From: Nocardia rosealba
Lineage (GTDB): Bacteria > Actinomycetota > Actinomycetes > Mycobacteriales > Mycobacteriaceae
NCBI RefSeq assembly: GCF_020216065.1
Contig: NZ_JAIWNA010000005.1
Coordinates: forward strand, 246,474 to 310,473
Length of the DNA stretch: 64,000 bases
Direction: 5' to 3'
Shown here: in pieces, positions 41,940 through 51,664 of the stretch
How positions within the stretch are numbered: position 1 is the stretch's first letter
How the letters are laid out: every line of letters begins with the position of its first letter
Notes under the pieces: generated by a model
Seen by the model: the letters and a program-made list of their open reading frames with translations, nothing else
Told to the model about the DNA's origin: nothing
Databases searched by the model: none
Program-made: the position numbers and the translations under genes

Positions 41940-42776
41940 TCAGAGCTCTTTCACCAGGATTGCGCGAGTGTAGAGGAGGGAGAATCCTCGGCCTTGGGCG
42001 TTCTGTTGCGACTTGGAGCCGGGCGCGGTGGTGACTGTCGCCAGGTCACATCCGGCTTCAGCCGCGTCGATGAGACGTGCGGTGAGCAGCGCGGTCTGAA
42101 CCCCACGCCTGCGATGCGTAGGGAGGGTGGCCGCGCCCGCGAGTGCGGCGATCCCACCATCGGTGCGCATACTCGCGCCACCGGCCGCCACACCGTCACG
42201 GTAGGCGATGTAGCGACGAGTCTCGTTGGCCGAGGCCATATTTCGCATCACTTCCGCGATGGCTTCGCGCGGGAATTCCTCATGCGTCGGACCGTCATCG
42301 GGATGGGCGAACCCGTCGACGACCACATCGAGCCACGGCCCGAGATCGTCCCCGGCATCCAGTCGCACCTCCACCCCGTCCGGCGCCACCCACCCGCCGC
42401 CGTCCAACGGCATTCCCAGCACATTCTCGAACGACATCAACCGATACCCCCGCCCCGTCAGCTCCTCCGCGATACGCGGTTCCCCCAACTGCGACAACTC
42501 CACCTGCACCGGGCACCCCGCCCGCGCATAAGCCTCCTCGATCGCCTCCCACTCCCCCACCGAAGGCACCCCACCGAACCCGACCCCCACCACCTTGTTC
42601 AACGGCGACCCCACCCCCGCGAAACAAGCCGCCCCACCCCCGACCTCCCGGACGAACCCGTCGACTCCCTGCCCGATCCCCACCCGAGCAGCCCCGACAA
42701 TCGCGGAAGTCTCCACCCGCTCGATCCGCGCCGCCAACTCCCCACCACAAAACAACGACAACCCGTTTTCGCTCAT
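41940..42776 (-). CDS. GNAT-family N-acetyltransferase
   Basis: 278 residues from the ATG at 42776. The acetyl-CoA loop ATLPTHRRRGVQTALLTARL with GRGF near the end identifies a C-terminal GNAT domain (about residues 135-278). The N-terminal half (ARIERVETSAIVGAARV, GGGAACFAGVGSPLNKVVG) looks like a second degenerate GNAT repeat. Substrate unknown. A 66-bp hairpin repeat lies just upstream, between it and the ChsH3-like gene. Confidence 0.85.
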   Translation of the reverse strand: MSENGLSLFCGGELAARIERVETSAIVGAARVGIGQGVDGFVREVGGGAACFAGVGSPLNKVVGVGFGGVPSVGEWEAIEEAYARAGCPVQVELSQLGEPRIAEELTGRGYRLMSFENVLGMPLDGGGWVAPDGVEVRLDAGDDLGPWLDVVVDGFAHPDDGPTHEEFPREAIAEVMRNMASANETRRYIAYRDGVAAGGASMRTDGGIAALAGAATLPTHRRRGVQTALLTARLIDAAEAGCDLATVTTAPGSKSQQNAQGRGFSLLYTRAILVKEL

Positions 42777-42820
42777 CCCCCACTTATAGCCCCCGTGTCC
42801 AGCGAGTTTCCGCACCGAAA

Positions 42821-42886
42821 CCAAGATCACCACGCGCTGGTGGCGGCGACCTCTCGGCCGATGCCGCCACCAGAGCGTGGTGATCA
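42821..42886. repeat. 66-bp hairpin repeat, copy 1
   Basis: A long inverted repeat with about 23-bp arms (one mismatch) around a GACCTCTCGGCCGAT-type loop. It is the reverse complement of the element at 48349-48414 with only three differences in 66 bases. It lies 11 bases after the minus-strand stop of the ChsH3-like gene, so it probably acts as a terminator for the kstD-chsH3 operon. Confidence 0.85.
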
Positions 42887-42896
42887 GGTGTTCAGG

Positions 42897-43757
42897 TCAG
42901 GCGATGCGCAGGGTGACGTCGCCGAGGACGGGCGCGTCGTCGCGATCGACGGCCGTGACCACCGCGACGAGCGTGTCGGCCTCCCGCCAGACCTTGGTGC
43001 GCAGGGTTTCGCCGGGGTAGAGCACGCCGGTGAACTTCGCGCGGAAGCCCGCGACGCGGGTGGCGTCACCGTCGAGCAGGACATCGGTGAGCGACTTGCA
43101 GACCACGCCGTAGGTGCACAGCCCGTGCAGGATCGGTGCGGGAAAACCGGCCGCCTTCGCGAATTCGGGATCGGAGTGCAGTGGGTTGCGGTCACCGCAG
43201 AGGCGGTAGAGCAGTGCCTGCTGCGGCAGGGTGGCGGTGGTGAGTTCCGCGTCGGGGGCGCGATCGGGGAGCTCGGCTTTCGTGCTCGGTCCGCGTTCGC
43301 CACCGAAACCACCCTCGCCCTTGGCGAAGATCGACGAGCGCGCCGTCCAGAGCGGCTCCCCGTCGGCGCCGGTGACGGTGTGCTCCTGCACGATCACCGC
43401 ATTGCTGCCCTTGTCCCAGACCTCGGAGATCCGGCCGACGGACACGGCCTTGCCCGCCGCGGGAATCGGCTTGTGCACCACCACTTCCTGATGACCGTGC
43501 ACCACCTTCGCCAGGTCGATCTCGACGCCGGGGAAGCTCACGCGCGGCGCGGCGGTCTCGCCGAGGGTCGGGGCGACGGTGGCGAAGGTGGGCAGCACCT
43601 GGGGTTCGCTGTCGTCGAGATAGCGCAGCTCGACCGGATCGGTGCAGCGCGCGCCGGCGCCGAGACCCAGGTGGTAGAGCTGCACATCCGTGGGGGTCCA
43701 GCTGAATTCGCGGCTGGGCAGCGCCGCGCCGAGCGCGATCTGGGGATCGATGGGCAC
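42897..43757 (-). CDS. chsH3: MaoC-type enoyl-CoA hydratase (Rv3538/ChsH3-like)
   Basis: 286 residues from the GTG at 43757, exactly the Rv3538 length. It is a double hot-dog protein: an N-terminal MaoC-like half (YHLGLGAGARCTDP) and a C-terminal catalytic half with YRLCGDRNPLHSDPEFAKAAGFPAPILHGLCTYG, the (R)-hydratase signature. It hydrates steroid-side-chain enoyl-CoAs. The GTG overlaps the kstD stop by one base, so it is co-translated with kstD from the KstR promoter. Confidence 0.9.
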   Translation of the reverse strand: MPIDPQIALGAALPSREFSWTPTDVQLYHLGLGAGARCTDPVELRYLDDSEPQVLPTFATVAPTLGETAAPRVSFPGVEIDLAKVVHGHQEVVVHKPIPAAGKAVSVGRISEVWDKGSNAVIVQEHTVTGADGEPLWTARSSIFAKGEGGFGGERGPSTKAELPDRAPDAELTTATLPQQALLYRLCGDRNPLHSDPEFAKAAGFPAPILHGLCTYGVVCKSLTDVLLDGDATRVAGFRAKFTGVLYPGETLRTKVWREADTLVAVVTAVDRDDAPVLGDVTLRIA

Positions 43758-45448
43758 TACTTCACTTCCTTTGCGGTAGCGGACTTCTTGCCGACGATGT
43801 CGAGCACGGACAGGTAGGCGAAGGTGATCGCGGGACCGATGGTCGCGCCGGGGCCCGCGTAGGTGTGGCCCATCACCGGCGAGCTGCAGTTGCCCGCGGC
43901 GTAGAGGCCGTCGATCACCGAATCGTCTTCCCGCAGCACACGTCCGGCGGTATCGGTGACGAGGCCGCCCTTGGTGCCCAGGTCGCCGGGGACGATCTTC
44001 GCGGCGTAGAACGGGCCCTGCGAGATCTCGGCCAGGCACGGGTTGGGCTTCACGGTCGGGTCACCGTAGTAGCGGTCGTAATGGCTGTCGCCCCGACCGA
44101 AGTCCTCGTCTTTGCCTTTGGCGGCGAAGCCGTTGAACCGCTCGACGGTGCCCGCGAGCGCGTCGGCGGGAACACCGATGCGGGCGGCCAGTTCGGCGAT
44201 CGTGTCGGCCTTGACGATGTTGTCGTTCTCCATCCAGCGCTTCGGAAAACGCTGTCCCGGTTGCAGTCCCGCGAAGATGTAGCGGTTGCGGTAGCGCTGG
44301 TCGAACACCAGCCAGGCGGGCACGTTCTCGCCGGGACCGGGGCCCTGGCCGTACTCGCCGCCGTACATGGTGTGCACGGCCTCCACATACGGGGCCGACT
44401 CGTTGCCGAAACGCACGCCGCGGTCGTTGACCATGATGGTGCCGGGCAGGTTGCGTTCGGCGAGCGCGAACCACGGCTTGCCGCCCTTGAAGATCGTCGG
44501 ACCCCACCAGGCGTCCTCCATGAACCCGACCGTCGCTCCTGCCGCCATACCCGCGACGATGCCATCGCCGGTGTTGGCCGCGGCACCGGTTGTCCACTCA
44601 GTGGTTATCGGCTGCCGCTGGTACTTGGCGCGCATGTCGGCGTTGTGCTCGAAACCGCCGCTGCCGAGGATCACGCCGTAGCGCGCGGTGAAGGTGACCG
44701 ATTCGCCGTCGACGGTGGCCTTCACGCCCGTGATCCGGCCGTCGGTCTCCACCAGGTCGGTGAGTGGGGTGTTGAGCAGCACCGGAACGCCCGCGTCGAG
44801 CAGGCCCTTGCGCATGGCGGCGATGATGGCCTGGCCCATGCCGAGCAGGTGCTTGCCGGTGAACTTGGCCAGGTAGGTGCGCGCGCCGACACGCAGCGCC
44901 CGCATCATGCCCTTGGGGTGGCGGCGGATCAGGTTGAGCCGCACGAAGTCGGCCTGCATGACGACCACGTTCATCGGTGCCTTGGCATACGGCGGCTCGA
45001 GAGCGGCCAGCTCCGGTCCGAGCACCTTGCCGTTGAAAGGGGTCGGTTCGCACGAACGGCCCTGGCCCAGGCCGCCCGGAGCCTCGGGGTAGTAATCGGA
45101 GTAGCCGGGCACCCACTTCATTTTCAGCGGGGTGTGGTCGAGCACGAAGTCGAACGCCTCGGCACCGCGATCGAGGTAGGTGTCGATCTTCTCGGCGGGC
45201 ACCACGTCGCCGATGATGCTGTGCAGGTAGGTGCGCGCCTCGTCGCGATCGTCGGGGCGGCCCGAGGCGAGCAGCGCCTTGTTCCCCGGAATCCACACAC
45301 CGCCCCCGGACCGGGCGGTCGACCCGCCGTAGTGCGCCGCCTTCTCCAGCACCACCACGCTCAGCCCGTGGTGCGCCGCGGTGAGGGCGGCGGTCATTCC
45401 AGCGGCGCCACTCCCGACGACCACCACATCGTATTCCCGATCACTCAT
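43757..45448 (-). CDS. kstD: 3-ketosteroid delta-1-dehydrogenase KstD
   Basis: 563 residues from the ATG at 45448, the length of Rv3537. The FAD-binding N terminus is YDVVVVGSGAAGMTAALTAAHHGLSVVVLEKA, the GGSTARSGGGVWIPGN active-site loop follows, and the C terminus has GNCSSPVMGHTYAGPGATIGPAITFAY. It introduces the C1-C2 double bond which, with KshA, triggers ring opening. A perfect KstR operator ends one base before the ATG, so the transcript is probably leaderless. Confidence 0.95.
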   Translation of the reverse strand: MSDREYDVVVVGSGAAGMTAALTAAHHGLSVVVLEKAAHYGGSTARSGGGVWIPGNKALLASGRPDDRDEARTYLHSIIGDVVPAEKIDTYLDRGAEAFDFVLDHTPLKMKWVPGYSDYYPEAPGGLGQGRSCEPTPFNGKVLGPELAALEPPYAKAPMNVVVMQADFVRLNLIRRHPKGMMRALRVGARTYLAKFTGKHLLGMGQAIIAAMRKGLLDAGVPVLLNTPLTDLVETDGRITGVKATVDGESVTFTARYGVILGSGGFEHNADMRAKYQRQPITTEWTTGAAANTGDGIVAGMAAGATVGFMEDAWWGPTIFKGGKPWFALAERNLPGTIMVNDRGVRFGNESAPYVEAVHTMYGGEYGQGPGPGENVPAWLVFDQRYRNRYIFAGLQPGQRFPKRWMENDNIVKADTIAELAARIGVPADALAGTVERFNGFAAKGKDEDFGRGDSHYDRYYGDPTVKPNPCLAEISQGPFYAAKIVPGDLGTKGGLVTDTAGRVLREDDSVIDGLYAAGNCSSPVMGHTYAGPGATIGPAITFAYLSVLDIVGKKSATAKEVK

Positions 45449-45449
45449 G

Positions 45450-45463
45450 TAGAACACGTTATA
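45450..45463. promoter_or_regulatory. KstR operator (perfect) abutting kstD
   Basis: TAGAACACGTTATA fits TnnAACnnGTTnnA fully and ends one base before the kstD ATG, in the divergent kstD/hsaE region. Confidence 0.9.
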
Positions 45464-45517
45464 GAATCAGGGCGCTGTTGCGCTATGTTGTCTGGAAGAA
45501 GAGCAGATATTCAGCTC

Positions 45518-45531
45518 CGAAACCGGTTACA
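45518..45531. promoter_or_regulatory. KstR-like operator, hsaE side
   Basis: CGAAACCGGTTACA matches TnnAACnnGTTnnA except for C at the first position. It lies 43-56 bases before the hsaE GTG, so the hsaEGF promoter probably has its own weaker site. Confidence 0.6.
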
Positions 45532-45573
45532 GTTTGACTGTCCGGCCGAGCAGATTTTTCCCAGGAGGTACCC

Positions 45574-46359
45574 GTGCTGTCCGACGCGCAGCGGAGTGAA
45601 CTCGCCGATGAACTGGCGCGCGCCGAACACGATCGGGTGGCTGTGCCGCCGCTGGTCGACCGGTATCCGGGGATCGACGTGGTCGACGCCTACGAGATCC
45701 AGTTGCTGAACATCCAGCGCAGGTTGCGCGACGGCGCCCAGGTGGTCGGGCACAAAGTCGGACTGTCGTCGAAGGCGATGCAGCAGATGATGGGTGTCGA
45801 CGAACCCGATTACGGGCATCTGCTGGCCGAGATGGAAGTCTTCGAGGACGTTCCCGTCGACACCTCCCAGTACCTGCTCCCCCGCGTGGAGGTCGAGGTC
45901 GGCTTCGTCCTCGGCAAAGACCTGCCCGGCGAAGACTGCACCGAAGCCGACGTGCTGGCCGCGACCGTCGCCTACGCGCCCGCGATCGAGTTGATCGATT
46001 CGCGGATCAACGACTGGAAGATCGGGTTGGTCGACACCATTTCCGACAACGCGTCCTCGGCCGGGTTCGTACTCGGCAAGCAACGGGTGGCTCCCGCCGA
46101 TATCGACATCAAGGCGATCGATGCGGTCCTCACCCGCAATGGTGAGGTCGCCGCCGAGGGTCGCAGCGACGCGGTCCTCGGTGACCCGGTGATCGCGGTC
46201 GCCTGGCTGGCACGCAAAGTCGCCACCTTCGGAGTGCGACTCAAAGCCGGTGACATCGTGCTGCCCGGCTCCTGCACTCGCGCCATCGACGCCCGCCCCG
46301 GCGACGACTTCCACGCCGAATTCACCGGACTCGGTTCGGTCCGTTTGCGTTTCAGCTGA
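45574..46359 (+). CDS. hsaE: 2-hydroxypenta/hexa-2,4-dienoate hydratase HsaE
   Basis: A 261-residue FAH-superfamily-type hydratase: GHKVGLSSKAMQQMMGVDEPDYGHL, EVEVGFVLGKDLPGE, ELIDSRINDWKIGLVDTISDNASSAGFVLG. It hydrates the hydroxydienoate released by HsaD. Start is GTG with AGGAGG upstream; first gene of hsaE-hsaG-hsaF. Confidence 0.94.
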   Translation: MLSDAQRSELADELARAEHDRVAVPPLVDRYPGIDVVDAYEIQLLNIQRRLRDGAQVVGHKVGLSSKAMQQMMGVDEPDYGHLLAEMEVFEDVPVDTSQYLLPRVEVEVGFVLGKDLPGEDCTEADVLAATVAYAPAIELIDSRINDWKIGLVDTISDNASSAGFVLGKQRVAPADIDIKAIDAVLTRNGEVAAEGRSDAVLGDPVIAVAWLARKVATFGVRLKAGDIVLPGSCTRAIDARPGDDFHAEFTGLGSVRLRFS

Positions 46360-46378
46360 CCTTCCCTAGGAGTATTCC

Positions 46379-47284
46379 GTGACAAGTAAAGTCACCGCCG
46401 CGATCGTGGGGTCCGGCAATATCAGCACCGATCTGCTGTACAAGCTGATGCGTTCGGACAAGATCGAGCCGCGCTGGATGATCGGCATCGACCCGGACTC
46501 CGAGGGGTTGAAGCGGGCGAGCGGGCTCGGCCTGGAAACCTCCGCCGAGGGCGCGGACTGGTTGCTCGCCCTGGACGACAAACCGGACCTGGTGTTCGAA
46601 GCCACCTCCGCCTACGTGCACCGCGCGTACGCACCGAAGTACGAGGCCGCGGGCATCCGCGCCGTCGACCTCACTCCCGCCGCTGTCGGCCCGGCCGTGA
46701 TTCCGCCGGTGAACTTGGATTCGTTGCGGGACGCACCGAACGTCAACATGATCACCTGTGGTGGGCAGGCGACCATCCCCATGGTCGCGGCCGTTTCCCG
46801 CGTGGTGCCGGTGCAGTACGCCGAGATCGTGGCGTCGGTGGCGTCGGTGTCGGCCGGGCCCGGTACCCGCGCCAATATCGACGAGTTCACCAAGACCACC
46901 TCCAAGGGTGTCGAAACGATCGGTGGCGCCCAGCGCGGCAAGGCCATCATCATCCTGAACCCGGCCGAGCCGCCGATGATCATGCGCGACACCATCTTCT
47001 GCTCGATTCCCGAAGACGCCGACCGCGACGCCATCGCCGACAGCATCCTGCGGATGGAGAAGTCCATCCAGGAATACGTGCCCGGCTACCGGTTGCTCAA
47101 CGAACCCCAGTTCGACGACCCGTCGGTGGTGTCCGGCGGCATGGCGAAGGTGTCGATCTTCGTCGAGGTCGAGGGCGCGGGCGACTTCCTGCCCCCGTAC
47201 GCGGGCAACCTCGACATCATGACCGCCGCCGCGACCCGCGTCGGTGACGTGCTGGCCGATCAGATCATCTCGGCTCGGGTGTAA
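46379..47284 (+). CDS. hsaG: Acylating (propion)aldehyde dehydrogenase HsaG
   Basis: A 301-residue NAD-dependent acylating aldehyde dehydrogenase. It has the Rossmann motif AIVGSGNISTDLL and the catalytic cysteine C127 in MITCGGQATIPM. HsaG converts the aldehyde formed by HsaF into an acyl-CoA and channels it within an HsaF-HsaG complex. GTG start at 46379 with TAGGAG upstream. Confidence 0.95.
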   Translation: MTSKVTAAIVGSGNISTDLLYKLMRSDKIEPRWMIGIDPDSEGLKRASGLGLETSAEGADWLLALDDKPDLVFEATSAYVHRAYAPKYEAAGIRAVDLTPAAVGPAVIPPVNLDSLRDAPNVNMITCGGQATIPMVAAVSRVVPVQYAEIVASVASVSAGPGTRANIDEFTKTTSKGVETIGGAQRGKAIIILNPAEPPMIMRDTIFCSIPEDADRDAIADSILRMEKSIQEYVPGYRLLNEPQFDDPSVVSGGMAKVSIFVEVEGAGDFLPPYAGNLDIMTAAATRVGDVLADQIISARV

Positions 47285-47296
47285 GGAGTTTCCGCA

Positions 47297-48343
47297 ATGA
47301 GCACAATCCTGAAGCCCTTCTCGGGCGAACTCGATGTCCGCGTCACCGACACCTCGCTGCGTGACGGGTCGCACCACAAGCGCCACCAGTTCACGGTGGC
47401 CGAGGTACGCAACATCGTTGCCGCCCTCGATGGTTCGGGCGTCCCGGTCATCGAAGTCACCCACGGTGACGGGCTCGGCGGGTCGTCGTTCAACTACGGG
47501 TTCTCCAAGACCCCCGAACAAGAACTCATCAAAGCAGCCGCCGAAACGGCCAAGCAGGCCAAGATCGCCTTCCTCATGCTGCCCGGCGTCGGCGTCAAGG
47601 AAGACATCAAGATCTCCCAGGACAACGGCGCGTCGATCTGCCGTATCGCGACGCACTGCACCGAAGCCGATGTCTCCATCCAGCATTTCGGTCTGGCCCG
47701 CGAACTCGGCCTCGAAACCGTCGGGTTCCTGATGATGGCGCACTCCACCACCCCGGAGAAGCTGGCGAAGCAGGCGCGCATCATGGCCGACGCCGGTTGC
47801 CAGTGCGTGTATGTCGTCGACTCCGCCGGTGCCCTTGTGCTCGAACAGGTTTCCGACCGGGTCTCGGCCCTAGTCGCCGAGCTCGGTGACGACGCGCAGG
47901 TGGGTTTCCACGGCCACGAGAACCTCGGTCTCGCCGTCGCCAACTCCGTCTACGCGGTGCGCGCCGGAGCCACCCAGATCGACGGCTCGGCCCGCCGTTT
48001 CGGCGCGGGCGCGGGCAACCTCCCCGTCGAAGCGTTCATCGGGGTCTGCGACAAACTCGGCATCAAGACCGGCGTCGACTTCTTCGCCGTCACCGATGCC
48101 GCCGAAGACGTCGTCCGCCCCGCCATGCCCACCGAATGCCTCCTGGACCGCCAGGCCCTGATGATGGGCTACGCGGGCGTCTACTCCAGCTTCCTCCGCC
48201 ACGCCGAACGCCAGGCCGAACGCTACAACGTCTCCGCTGCCGAAATGCTCGTCCGCGCGGGCAAGCGCAAGCTCGTCGGCGGCCAGGAAGACCAGCTCAT
48301 CGACATCGCCCTCGAACTCCAACGCGAAGCCGCCACGTCCTGA
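47297..48343 (+). CDS. hsaF: 4-hydroxy-2-oxoacid aldolase HsaF
   Basis: A 348-residue DmpG/HsaF-type divalent-metal aldolase: VTDTSLRDGSHHKRHQF (metal and substrate site), GFHGHENLGLAVANS (the HxH metal ligands), and the C-terminal DmpG-like communication domain. It splits the hydroxy-oxo acid to pyruvate and an aldehyde passed to HsaG. A 66-bp hairpin follows 6 bases after its stop. Confidence 0.95.
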   Translation: MSTILKPFSGELDVRVTDTSLRDGSHHKRHQFTVAEVRNIVAALDGSGVPVIEVTHGDGLGGSSFNYGFSKTPEQELIKAAAETAKQAKIAFLMLPGVGVKEDIKISQDNGASICRIATHCTEADVSIQHFGLARELGLETVGFLMMAHSTTPEKLAKQARIMADAGCQCVYVVDSAGALVLEQVSDRVSALVAELGDDAQVGFHGHENLGLAVANSVYAVRAGATQIDGSARRFGAGAGNLPVEAFIGVCDKLGIKTGVDFFAVTDAAEDVVRPAMPTECLLDRQALMMGYAGVYSSFLRHAERQAERYNVSAAEMLVRAGKRKLVGGQEDQLIDIALELQREAATS

Positions 48344-48348
48344 CCCCC

Positions 48349-48414
48349 TGATCACCACGCTCTGGTGGCGAAATCGGCCGAGAGGTCGCCGCCACCAGGG
48401 CGTGGTGATCTTGG
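48349..48414. repeat. 66-bp hairpin repeat, copy 2 (inverted)
   Basis: The reverse complement of copy 1 at 42821-42886, differing at three positions. It fills the gap between the hsaF stop and the convergent membrane-protein stop and probably terminates both transcripts. Two copies at steroid-operon ends suggest a dispersed palindromic element. Confidence 0.85.
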
Positions 48415-48861
48415 TCAGGGCGGGGGCAGGGTGGTGTGCGGGGATTGGGGGGTGAGGGTGGTGGTGAGGAAGGCGTAGATGGTGACGATGAGGATGGGGG
48501 CGGCCAAGGGGGCCCAGGCCAGGTGGACGGGGACCAAGGCCGCGGTGGTCGCGGCAATGGTGAACAGGACGGCGCCGCCTACCGAGGGGATGGTGGTGGG
48601 GACTACGCCTTCGGGAGCGTGCAGGACCGCGGCGTTGAGAAGGTAAGTGGTTGCTACCAGACCTGTTGCCGCGGAAGCGATTACGCCGACGTCGGCGAAG
48701 GCGAGGGCGGCGATGGCGGTGAGGACCGCGGCGACCGAGGCGGGGCGCCACCACCAGCTCGCGATGACGAAAGCCAGGGCCGGTACGCCCAGGATCGGGT
48801 TGATCAGGGCGACCGAGGCGACGAGCAGCAGGCCGGCCAGCAGGGCGAGGAATCTGGTCAT
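48415..48861 (-). CDS. Small multi-pass membrane protein of the MoxR-DUF58 operon
   Basis: 148 residues with about four hydrophobic helices (LALLAGLLLVASVALINPILG, SVAAVLTAIAALAFADVGVIA, GGAVLFTIAATTAALVPVHLA, APILIVTIYAFLTTTL). No domain recognised. It overlaps the DUF58 gene by ATGA and is last in the operon, so it may be a membrane component of that system. Confidence 0.78.
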   Translation of the reverse strand: MTRFLALLAGLLLVASVALINPILGVPALAFVIASWWWRPASVAAVLTAIAALAFADVGVIASAATGLVATTYLLNAAVLHAPEGVVPTTIPSVGGAVLFTIAATTAALVPVHLAWAPLAAPILIVTIYAFLTTTLTPQSPHTTLPPP

Positions 48862-50128
48862 CGGCGCACCCGCACTGTTCGGCGATGTTCGGGCAGCAGG
48901 CGCATGGCCTGGTCGAGGCGGGTGCCGTCGGGCCAGGCGATGATGTCGACGCCGACGGTGCCCATGTCGCGATACATCGAGGCCCGCTCGAGCTGCCACA
49001 TCTTGGCCATGGTCGGGTCGAGGCCCTCGGCGAAGGGGGTACCGCGCAGCACGTCCACAGCGACCACCACGTGACCGCGTTTGCGCAGGTCGATGAGGGC
49101 GAGCGCGAATTGGGTGTCGAGCAGGGTGGAGAAGGCGACGATGATGGCGCCGATCGGCACCGCGGCGTGCGGGGCGAGGGTACCGGTGTGCTCGACATGT
49201 TCGTCGCCGACGCCGAGCACGGTGTCGACGATCCGGTAGAACTGCCTGCGCCCGATATCGGGACGCAACCAACGCGGCTGCTCACCGAGACACACCACGG
49301 CGGTGCGGTCACCGGCCTGCAGGGTGGACTGCACCACCTGGGCGGCGCCGCGCACCGACAGTTCCAGCGAGTCGCTGGCGGGGCCGGGTGCCTGCTGGGA
49401 GGTGTCGACGAGGACGACCACGTCGGCGGAGCGGTTGGTGAACCGCTCGGTGACATAGAGCCTGCCGCGACGCGCGCTCACCGGCCAGTTCACGGTGCGT
49501 AGCTGGTCACCGGGGGCGTAGGCGCGGATGTCGGCGTATTCGACACCCGGCCCGTGCTTGCGGGTGAGGTGGGTGCCGATGCGATCGGGCAGCTCGGTGC
49601 GCGGCATGCGCATCCGCTGCGGATCGGCGATCGGGTAGACGTAGAGATTCGCTGCGGGCAGCTCGGCGTGGGCGACGGCGAGCCCGGCGGGGCTCAGCGC
49701 GGTCACCGCTGCCTGCACCGGGTAGCGCCCCCAGCGGGTGGCCGAGAGTGCCAGCCGCATCCCCGCCGGTGCGCCACCGGAATCGTGGGATTCCTCCACC
49801 TCGAGGTCGAGACCGGTGAGCGGAACCGGGGCCATCCGCAGCAGCGCGTGCCCGCTCTCGACGAACGCCGCGGCAACGGCGGTGACGACCTCACCCTCGA
49901 AACAGCGGACGGTGCCGCTGCCGTCGACCTGGATTCTGGTCGGGTTCTGCTGCCACGGTGCGGTGGCGAGCACCCCGAGCATCGGCGCGGCGAAGACGAC
50001 GAGCTGCCACTGCCCGCGCAGCACCGCGACGACGAGCGCCGCCGCGGCGCAGCCGGCCAGGATGAACACCAAAGGCGCCGGGCGCCACCGCAGGTCGACC
50101 TCGACGGTCTTCGATTCGTCGCGGTGCT

Positions 50129-50132
<4 letters not shown>
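48858..50132 (-). CDS. DUF58-domain membrane protein
   Basis: 424 residues with two N-terminal membrane helices (APLVFILAGCAAAALVVAVLRG, QLVVFAAPMLGVLA) and a DUF58 module containing EYADIRAYAPGDQLRTVNWPVSARRGRLYV followed by a von Willebrand-type ADVVVLVDTSQQ (MIDAS-like) region. DUF58 proteins work with MoxR ATPases, probably in maturation or envelope stress. ATGA overlaps join it to moxR upstream and to the membrane gene downstream. Confidence 0.88.
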
Positions 50133-51091
<959 letters not shown>

Positions 51092-51108
51092 CGGTGGCCT
51101 CTAACCCC

Positions 51109-51627
51109 TCACATCGACTGCAATCGGCGCAGGATCTCGTCCAGCGCCGCCCTACCCGGTGCGCGACCCGTCTGGTCGCGCAACGACGAATTCGCCGGGT
51201 CCACCCAGCGCCACAGTTCGGGACCGAACTGCAGCTGACCGGCTGCCTCGATGGCTCTGCGGTTCTTGGATACCCGCATACCGGTGGACAATTCGAACTC
51301 TTTGGCCAGCAGCGGGCGCAGGTGCCGGTCCCAGTCGGCGCGGGTGCCGTCGGCACGGGCGACGAGCATCTCGGCGCGGGCATGCCAGCGGCCGAGCATC
51401 TCGGCCGGACCGTTGTCGATGTACTCGGTGAGTGGCTCCTCGCGCCGCACCCGATAACGCAGCGACCACACGAGCACGCCGAGTGCCACCGCGACCGGCA
51501 AAGCCACGGCGAGCGGAAGCAGATCGCGGTCGAGCCGCAACAGCACGACCTCGAGCACCAGCACCGCGACCACCGCCGTCACGACCACGGTCGTCCGGTT
51601 GGACTTGATCTCTTCACCGGGATTCAC
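51109..51627 (-). CDS. Membrane-anchored protein preceding MoxR
   Basis: 172 residues with two N-terminal hydrophobic helices (TTVVVTAVVAVLVLEVVLLRL, LAVALPVAVALGVLVWSL) and a soluble C-terminal domain rich in acidic/basic pairs ending ALDEILRRLQSM. I do not recognise a named family, but a short protein at this place is usual in actinobacterial MoxR-DUF58-DUF4129 operons. Confidence 0.75.
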   Translation of the reverse strand: MNPGEEIKSNRTTVVVTAVVAVLVLEVVLLRLDRDLLPLAVALPVAVALGVLVWSLRYRVRREEPLTEYIDNGPAEMLGRWHARAEMLVARADGTRADWDRHLRPLLAKEFELSTGMRVSKNRRAIEAAGQLQFGPELWRWVDPANSSLRDQTGRAPGRAALDEILRRLQSM

Positions 51628-51664
51628 GCGACCTCCACGCGACGGGCCGCCCGACGTGGGCCGG

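Noticed and set aside
41598..43817. A 739-codon plus-strand open frame across several genes
   Set aside because: It crosses the YdeI-like gene end, the acetyltransferase and the ChsH3-like gene in wrong frames; translated composition is low-complexity Arg/Pro/His.
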